Positions 56,855 through 64,000 of a stretch of DNA of 64,000 nucleotides are shown here, piece by piece (positions within the stretch are counted from its first letter, which is position 1; each line of letters opens with the position of its first letter). Both the position numbers and the translations under genes were made by a program. The DNA comes from Serpula lacrymans var. lacrymans S7.9 (lineage: Eukaryota > Basidiomycota > Agaricomycetes > Boletales > Serpulaceae): the NCBI RefSeq assembly GCF_000218685.1, contig NW_006763295.1, positions 744,857-808,856 of the forward strand. Reading direction: 5' to 3'. Under the pieces are notes generated by a model. That model saw only the letters and a program-made list of their open reading frames with translations, ran no database searches and was not told the DNA's origin.

Positions 56855-58364
56855 TCAAAGCCTGCAGACCGATAGATGAGGAGAAGCAATTCCTTTGAAG
56901 AGGAGTCAGTGACCTAGAAATCAGCCATGAATGCAAACATACCATGTAAAAACAGTCTCTTTCTCTGGGAATCATATACTACGGACGTGGTACCCGAGGC
57001 AATTTCACCTGAATCTTCGAACACCTGAATCGCAATGTCAGCCAAGTTAAGATTCCTGTCCAAGAGTAATAACATACCTTGTCTACTTGGTACCTCTCAC
57101 CATAGAATGAACTAGGTCCTGAGTTGATAGTGATCCGGAAAGCTGATGAAGCCACTTTGTATGAGAGATCGGAAAATTTAGTAAGTAGGCCAATGGCATC
57201 CGAAAGTCCTGCAGCGATATGATGAGTTTGGACTGTGTCAGCTGCAAAACAACAAAACATACCAGCAACCCATACGGCACCATCATCATCCAAGGCAAGA
57301 TTGTCTAGCGCCGTGCCTATCAAGTCAAATGTCAGTATATGTTCCAGACAAAATGCTGAACAACTTGTTCACCTGTTTTGATGACCTCTGTCAAAACGAG
57401 TGTGTTGTCCCACTGTCTCTCCAAGACATTGACATCACCCAGTCCACAGTCTGCGACATAAAATGTGTCGTTCATACTCTTACCCCGGGTGATGCCATTA
57501 CTACTGTGTAAGCCTGTGATGGCGTATTTGCATCCTTGATCAGCGTGGCAGAAGCCAACGGACGAGTCGGGCGTCAAAAGGAGTGTGCTAACGAGTCTTC
57601 TCTATTGCCGTCATGGTAAGTTAAGCGCGTCTTAAGGCACGGGAACTTGGAACCCACCAGCCCCGTCTTCAAACCATGGTCATTTGTAAAGTAGAAGCTG
57701 TTCCCGTCGGAGGAACCAACGACATCGTTCGGAGTGATGATGATCTGGTCTGCATAGGTTTGCACATGTGTGAGCACATCACTTCCGAGGCGAGTCTTGA
57801 AAACTTCAATGACAGAATCGGCCCCGAGCTTCTTTGCATCGCCATAGGCCGGTGGTCGGTGATTCACGAGATAAACATAGAGCAATGACGGATCAACAGA
57901 TGAAGGGACGACGTCCATGCCATGTACGTGTATGCCGCGCGTCGAGTTGAAACCAGCCAACTTCAAACGGGTAATACCATGCGTTGAGGGATCATATGTC
58001 GCGACATAATCTTGCCCTGACACGCCAGTCGCGTCCAAACGATTGAGAGCCGGTGTCCAAGAAACACGAGTTTCGAGAGCTGAGCATGCGAGGTATATTT
58101 TACCTGTGGGCTGATGGAGCACGACCTCTGTAGAGAGCCATGGATGGTCAACATATAATATCAAAGTATACAAAGATAGTACGAACTTTCACATGCTTGC
58201 AGTTCTGGCACCATCGAGCAATTGCGGTTCCCGACAGACTCAATGACACGTCCAAGGCCTCCAGCAAGCAGTAACGGCCGTATTTGAAGGTAAAGACCGC
58301 CAACAATGGCGGCCAAGAGGACGGCGATGCTGAGAAGAACACGGGGCAACTGAGGAAGGGCCAT
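56855..58364 (-). CDS. paraoxonase/arylesterase-like calcium-dependent beta-propeller esterase
   Basis: A fungal member of the serum paraoxonase family, six-bladed propeller lactonases and esterases that bind calcium. Seven exons (58364-58187, 58127-57658, 57601-57373, 57316-57263, 57208-57078, 57024-56943, 56892-56855) give 393 residues. The N-terminus carries one hydrophobic anchor, LLSIAVLLAAIVGGLYL, as in paraoxonases, which keep theirs uncleaved. Family blocks: VHGMDVVPSS, LLYVYLVNHR, ITPNDVVGSSDGNSFYFTND with the calcium-site Asn/Asp residues, HSSNGITRGKSMNDTFYVAD, TALDNLALDDDGAVWVAG, and the final RLFLHGIASPHLSVCRL. The short last exon (38 nt) is needed to reach this conserved tail. 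Membrane or extracellular placement is likely. Confidence 0.92.
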
Positions 58365-60052
58365 GAGTCTGCGTTTTGGGTACCTTGATTGTGACCGCAC
58401 CTGCATTTATATGTTGCTGATACGAATGTTGGTAATTTTCTTTTTTTTGTTTCGACTCATACGGTTATAGTTAACGTTCAAAAAAATGCTCAGCAGACGT
58501 CCGTAGCCGGCTCTTTAATCCTTATGTATCGGAACTCCATTTGTTGTTGCCGCATCTAACGATTCAGATTAGCCGCGATCACTGCTAATGCTTCCGCTGC
58601 AGAATGAGCGCATCCTGGTCTATACTTATGTTCTTCTATCGCTCCCACATATTTATGTGCGTACCACATTCTTAACATATTACATTATCTCCTTCAAGAT
58701 ACGACCACAAAGCTTCTGTGGTTTTCAGAACTTCCACACTCACGCGCTGTACATCCGTCGGCGCGAAATCGTACCTGTCAATCCGTAACACACTTGGCCG
58801 TTCTCCCATGACATGCAAGCCCTCCGTTCCGGTCCACCATACGCGCCTGAAGGGATCGTAGCCGCATTACAATTATAATCACAACGTTTTGATAATTTAC
58901 GGCATGGTCATAAGGAAAAAGAGCGGACAATGTTGAGGTACTGTCGTTCCCCTTTTCGGATTATACTGGGGGTTCGGACGACTGTCCTACTTTAGATCAC
59001 ACTCTCAGTGAATTCTACGGCCTCAAAAACGCTCCTCAAAGTCTTGCCAGCTCGAAAACAAAGTAGTTATCCGCATTTTTCATCTGTCACGCAGAAATCA
59101 CGCCTGTTGTGCCAGTTTGCAGGTATCAGGAAATGTGACAATGTGACGTCTGAATACTCAGTACTGATCCGAAATGGTGTGGAACGACAGTACTCCGAAC
59201 GAAGTTAGGCCGATGCGGACAACGTTGTCAGCGTATTAGAGCTTTCTGACCTGCAGGACGTCGACCTGGGCGGTGCTGGCAGGCAGTTTCTTGACATGGG
59301 ACTGCCAAATCCTAGCCTAGGTCTTGATCGGGTAACTCCGGCCATCACTTGGCTTGGTACACCCCTGGACAAAGACAATAGTGCATGCTGTTTCTATAAG
59401 CTGAGACGCCGCTGGCTATCCATTCCATTATGAGCACTCTGATACCATTCTTCATGTCACGGATCTATACTTGGGAGATGATCGTACTTTCAGCACCAAC
59501 GAGAAGAATAGCCGGGTTTTGCTTTTGGACATGACAGACAGTGCGAATTAGATAAGTCTCCTGTTAGAAACGTCACGAAGTCAGGGTTTCTGTAGTCTCC
59601 TATAAGCAGACCATCGGGTTCCTGTATGGCCGCATCCCTGAATTGGCAAACCTTGCCTCGTGTCACAGTTGCTCAGCTATGGGGCGTCCACCGTTAATCC
59701 TACCACACCACACAAGACCGTTGAGTTGCGACGATGAATGGATTGGTAATAATCTCAGAACGATTTATAGTATGACACAGGAGATGAAGTCCATTATCTC
59801 CAAGGACGTAAATGCGCGAATATTGCCATGAAAATGGAGGAGCAGCGTCCGATAAAGTACAGTTACACGCCAATTAAGCAATTAAGTAGACGGGTGCATG
59901 TATGCAAGAGAACAAACAAACAAAAATATGGCGGATATACTTATACACGACCAGGTTTGTATTGCAATACCTTCCACAGGTAACAGCACAAACCATCATC
60001 AGGACATCGTTCGTTTAGTATATCCCAAAATTCTGCTTGCCATTTTGCCATC
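58365..60052. other. long intergenic region with a possible coding remnant
   Basis: About 1.7 kb between divergent genes. The stretch 59210-59556 looks like old coding sequence and is listed separately; elsewhere nothing is recognisable. It should hold both the esterase and antiporter promoters. Confidence 0.5.
59210..59556 (+). pseudogene. possible gene remnant, unidentified
   Basis: An open stretch without a usable start (59210-59434) encodes ADNVVSVLELSDLQDVDLGG and ITWLGTPLDKDN. After its stop, another frame encodes SDTILHVTDLYLGDD and NSRVLLLDMTDSAN. The composition is protein-like and the frame changes, so this may be a decayed gene. I do not recognise a family and no introns could be placed. 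Confidence 0.3.
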
Positions 60053-62545
60053 ATGATGGACTTGGATCTTCTGCAAGTTCGTGGACCATTTTCTCGGTTT
60101 CGCACATAACAAACTTGCCCGTATAGGTATCGGCGCCAAGCTTGGCGTATATATGCTTAGGGGGTTTTGTTGTTTTGGTGGGTTTCATTGCCATTACATT
60201 TCTATCACTACCGAGATCGATACCGCTTTGTGGTTTGGGTCGGTGTCAGTCTAGTAGAGTCGCAAACATTGTTGTTGCGCCACATTTGTGTCTCTCTGTT
60301 CACGTTTACGGGATGACTGAATGCATCTGTGCCGTTTATACAGCTTTCTATGATGACTATTTTTATCAAAGACAAGGCAAGGATCTTATCATCGCTGGGT
60401 TTGGGCGATAATCTACATGTTATTTCTCAGCTTTACATCAATGAAGTACTTCTTGGTACTGGCTTTGGGATACTAATCGGACCTCACGTGGCGGGTATAT
60501 TCGATCCTCGTTCTTGGGGCTCGGACTCTAGAATCACGCTGGAGGTTATGCGCGTCGTCCTTGCAACAGGTTTATTCACAATCGGCGTTGAGTTGCCCAA
60601 GAGCTACATGTGGGACCATATGAAGGGTCTCTTGGTCATGGTTGTCCCGACTATGGCGTTTGGTTGGGTTCTTATAGCTTGTGAGTCTTGGGACGTGTAA
60701 TCCACCACACCCTCACTGATCATCGTACAGTAATCATATACTATCTGTTTCCTAGCATCAATTACATATCTTCGCTGTGCATAGCTGCTTGCCTCACACC
60801 GACAGATCCTATAATCTGTGCCGCTATTGTGTGTGAGTTCACTAATAGCTTGCATATCTGGGTATTGTAAACTAAACATATGCATATAGCCGGAACGTTT
60901 GCGAAAAAGAACGTTAAAGAAAAGCTCCGCCACATCTTATCAGCAGAGTCTGCCGCAAATGATGGTCTGGCCTATCCATTCCTTAGTATCTCCATATATC
61001 TTACCGTGGAAGCCTCCACTCGCGTTGCTATCGGTAAATGGTTTCTTGTCGGCTGGCTATGTAAGATCTAAATCTCATATCACATTTGGCGTACTCTGAC
61101 ATTTCCAAAACAGATCAGGTCATTCTGGGAACAGTAATAGGTGCTGTCATAGGTGTGTAAACGAACATTTCTCATTTGTATTACTCCTGAACGCATTTAC
61201 CCAGGCCTTATATTCTCCAGAATCATGAAATTATCTCATGCAAAGGGCTTGATTGGCCGTGAGTCATACGTTGTTCAATACATCGCTTTGGTTATTTTCA
61301 CCATCGGTGTCGCCAGTACAATCGGTAGTGACGATCTTTTGGCCGCCTTTGCAGCAGGTAAAAGGTATCCTCTGCTTTCAGCAATTCATTACTCATGTTT
61401 ATTGTAGGCTGCGCCATATCCTGGGATGGTCACTTCAGTTTACAAACTGAAAATGAAATATTCGCCTCAGTGATCGACTTTGTGCTGAATTGTGCCTGCT
61501 TCATATACATCGGTGCTTGGTTGCCGTTTGCGGCTTTCCACTCACCTGAACTTGACATTACGATTGGCCGCTTGGTTACTTTGGTCATTGCCATCCTGTT
61601 TCTCCGGCGCATTCCCCCTCTACTATTATTGTATAAATTCGTGCCAGAAATCACTACATGGAAGGAGGCTCTTTTCTGCGGACACTTTGGTATAACGTGG
61701 TATTGACATTTACCGTTTGCGTCGCTGACTTTAGTGTTTCACAGGTCCGGTAAGTAAAATTTGTGCAATGTATTTGACAGGTTCCTCACCGAAATGTAGT
61801 TGGGTGTCGGGGCCGTTTTTATATCGACCATGGCCTTGACACGCCTCCCCACTCCCGAAAGTCCCCCAGCAAACCAAGCCCAGTTCCTTGCTGCGACTTT
61901 ACAGACTATCGTCGCGTTTGTTGTCCTTGGCTCCATCATCGTTCGTAAGTTGCAATTTTTAAAAATTCGACAGTAAAACCTCTTAAACGTGATGCAGATG
62001 GCTTGTCTATCCCATTCATATCCTTTGGACGTACAGTCCCTTCTCGTGTCCAGTCTATGACTATTACCTGGACAATGAGTACACATGCTCCTCGCGAGTG
62101 GCTATCTTCTATTCGCCGCTTTGGGAGTCCATTACCACCGTACATTCAGTCTGAGGCAATTTCTGACGTCGACCCAGAGCAAGCTGTAATGAGTTCAAAC
62201 AACCCCAATGGAGTGGAGATACATGGACCGAGTATATCAGAAGTCATGAGTCAGACTTCGACAGTCACTATGCCGGGGGCGCCAGGTGCGGCTGAGTCTA
62301 TTGATATTCTACCTCCCGGGCCTTTGGGAGAGGTTTTAAACCGGCTTTCTGGCGACGTTTCCGAGGTACTTAAGCTCGTCGTCTATCTGGTATTAATGGA
62401 TTTAACTGAGGGAGTATCGTAACAGGTCAAGAATATCCGCGGTGATTGTGAGGAAACTCTCGTTCGAGAACAAGAAACCAAGGGAGATGACGTTCGAGTT
62501 CACGCAACTGATGCTAAAAGTGTCCGCTTCCCTGACGCTCAATAA
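60053..62545 (+). CDS. NHA1: plasma-membrane Na+/H+ antiporter, NHA1/SOD2 type
   Basis: A CPA1-type cation/proton antiporter exporting Na+ or K+ in exchange for H+. Thirteen exons (60053-60076, 60127-60177, 60344-60376, 60431-60680, 60731-60832, 60890-61060, 61114-61152, 61205-61357, 61408-61689, 61745-61749, 61800-61944, 61998-62365, 62426-62545) give 580 residues. Marks: APSLAYICLGGFVVL, YINEVLLGTGFGILIGPHVA, ACLTPTDPI, SAESAANDGLAYPFLSI, GSDDLLAAFAAG, FIYIGAWLPFAAF, and HGLSIPFISFGR. The NDG and TPTDP residues of the ion-binding region are intact. Intron 3 has a GC donor (GACAAG|GCAAGG). Exon 10 is just 5 nt. The cytosolic tail (~130 residues) is far shorter than in yeast Nha1. Confidence 0.94.
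61745..61749 (+). other. 5-nt micro-exon of the antiporter gene
   Basis: The exon is GTCCG, preceded by TTTCACAG and followed by GTAAGT. With the flanking G it encodes Gly-Pro of the conserved FGHFGP-(L)GVGAVF segment. Direct joining of exons 9 and 11 breaks the frame. Confidence 0.85.
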
Positions 62546-62895
62546 CATTGGCTGTGCGTCCTCACCGGACTTCTCTCGCTACCTCTACTTCGACGTTCTT
62601 CATGTTACCGGAACTTTACGATCATATATGTTCATACCCGTGCGTTTCGTGCAATAAAAGCTATCATGTCCAAATACACCCTGTCGCTTGATAACGAACG
62701 GTCTAGGCAAAGGCTTGAACAATAGGGTATGTATGTGCGAAATGTCCGAGGGCCAGAGAAGTCTAACTACATATAGAATGTCCTGAATGTAATTGTATTA
62801 TCAGGTTGAAATGATGAGGAGAAGTGTGTAGTGAATGTATCAGTGTACTCATACGCCTATAATCCATGTATAAAAAAGGCCGAAAAATGATTGCT

Positions 62896-64000
62896 TTACT
62901 CAAAGGGGTTTGTTCGACCAGCCTGTAGATATTGATATTGAACGTTAGATACGTTCGACATGGAATGTAAATGCAGTGCGGACTGACCTGGTTTTCCCCA
63001 CCTCGATCTGGTCCTTCGCTGCATCCACATAGCCAATCATGCCACCATCTCACCTCCTTATTCTCATTCACTGGTTCAGCAGGCGGTCGTAGTGCAGGGG
63101 CGGGTATTGGCTTGGGTAGAGTATCGTTTGGTGTGTCTGCATGGGGAGGTGGCGTTCGAGGAGTAGGTAATCCCAGAGCTGTAGCGGGAGGATGTCGCAA
63201 AGAAGATGAGGCACGTATCGTAGCAGGTTCTGAAGATCCAGAACTTGGGTCAAAGGGGGCTTCAGAGTTTGCGGTAAGAGGGGGTGTTGATGATTCGGTC
63301 ATGACTATCATTTGTTGGTCGGAGTCGGTAAAAGGGGATATGGAATCGGCGGGATGGGCAAAAGGGTTTTTGGAGGAGTGTGTTGGGTGGTCGGGTATTG
63401 GACTGGTCGAGGGGGTGAAGATTACAGAAGGACTTCCGTCAATGTCATTAAGGGGTACTGCATCGACAGAGTCCTGGGATTGAAGAGCTTGATGATTACC
63501 GAGCCCACTGCTCGAGGCCCGTTGAGGCTTCCTCCCCCTTAATAACAGGCTAGCTCTCTGGGTGACGTCTGTCAATAGTGAACCTCCGCTTCCTGTAACG
63601 AGTGTTGATTCTCGAGCTGCTTTCCGCCTTTGTCGTTCAGCCAGCTCCCACCGTTTCAGATTCTGACAAGAGAAAGTATAGTATGGTTACAGCGTGCTTA
63701 GCAAAGAAACACCCATGGTACGCACCTGTTCCACTCTACGCGTTTCCTCGGCTTCATCGTTCGTAGGTGGATATACTTCAGTTGCAGCCCCTCTCTGATG
63801 CCCCTCTTCGCTGTCGTATGAATGGTCCGACACCGATTCCTTTGCTTTTCCTTTACTACTGCTCGCCGGTGAGTGTTCCTGAGAGGCATATGGTTCGTAT
63901 TCAAATTCACCCCATACGTGAGCTCGTGAAAGGTCTTCTTCGCTCGTTGGCGACGGCGGCGTGGACGACGACGTCTGTAGGGATGTTTTTTCTGGAGGTG
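62896..64000 (-). CDS. Ser/Pro-rich protein, 3' part (gene continues off the right edge)
   Basis: Three exons are visible on the minus strand: one entering from the window edge to 63726, one at 63662-62988, and a 27-nt last exon at 62922-62896 that encodes AGRTNPFE and the stop. About 325 residues are seen. The first part is acidic and low-complexity (SYDSEEGHQRGAATEVYPPT), a basic helix NLKRWELAERQRRKAAR follows, and then a Ser/Thr/Pro-rich region. Near the end is a conserved-looking WWHDWLCGCSEG motif. The WWxDWLCGC plus NPFE ending recurs in basidiomycete proteins of unknown role. The N-terminus is outside the window. Confidence 0.7.

Noticed and set aside
62971..63483. Plus-strand open frame of 170 codons, Gly-rich
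   Set aside because: It is the antisense of the Ser/Pro-rich exon at 62988-63662; the minus-strand frame has proper splice sites and a conserved C-terminus.
1..64000. CRISPR arrays, bacterial operons, ribosome binding sites, biosynthetic gene cluster
   Set aside because: The DNA is nuclear fungal with spliceosomal introns; no arrays, rRNA genes, or clustered secondary-metabolism core enzymes were seen.

Overview
The window is nuclear DNA from a filamentous basidiomycete, most likely a mushroom-forming Agaricomycete. The genes are densely packed on both strands and split by many 45-70 nt introns, and several conserved proteins have basidiomycete-type relatives. Exon maps were worked out by hand from splice sites, reading phase and protein-family conservation. 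In every complete multi-exon model given as confident, the exon lengths sum to a multiple of three. Coordinates may be off by about 1 nt.

Layout, left to right: a partial hypothetical gene (1-551, minus); an allantoate-permease-type MFS transporter (1968-4305, 17 exons); splicing factor RSE1/SF3B3 (4673-9116); an Ohr/OsmC peroxide-resistance protein (9362-10112); malate synthase (10430-12335, minus); GET1 (13153-14039, minus); ribosomal protein L39 (14781-15119, minus); an ER-retained FKBP isomerase (15272-15916); phosphomevalonate kinase ERG8 (17199-19145); a vacuolar-type amino acid transporter (19235-21415, minus); and a secreted PL14-like polysaccharide lyase (22343-23659).

From about 23.7 to 34.6 kb lies a gene-poor repeat island. 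It holds short AT-rich tandem repeats, a tRNA-like SINE head, a frameshifted repetitive-family gene, two 1.8-kb inverted LTR-like arms enclosing a decayed transposon-family gene, a relic exon, and a solo LTR with an intact 5-bp target-site duplication.

The right half returns to housekeeping genes: NAR1 (34673-36699), syntaxin TLG2 (38756-40270), a GNAT acetyltransferase (40946-41992, minus), a basidiomycete membrane protein (42889-44408, minus), bleomycin hydrolase (45292-47223, minus), an FAD monooxygenase (48256-50468) followed by a decayed copy of its own 3' end, a DAO-type FAD oxidoreductase (51688-53601), an MTM1/SLC25A39-type mitochondrial carrier (53905-55070), the PX-SNARE VAM7 (55227-56306, minus), a paraoxonase-like esterase (56855-58364, minus), an NHA1-type Na+/H+ antiporter (60053-62545) and a partial Ser/Pro-rich protein (62896-64000, minus).

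There is no biosynthetic cluster. The genes are individually placed housekeeping and transport functions. Functional links that can be named are TLG2 with VAM7 (endosome/vacuole SNAREs), and NAR1 with the MTM1-like carrier (Fe-S and glutathione metabolism). The most distinctive features are several micro-exons (3, 5, 9, 10, 13, 14 and 15 nt), at least four GC-AG introns, and the inverted-repeat element whose arms look homogenised in the middle.
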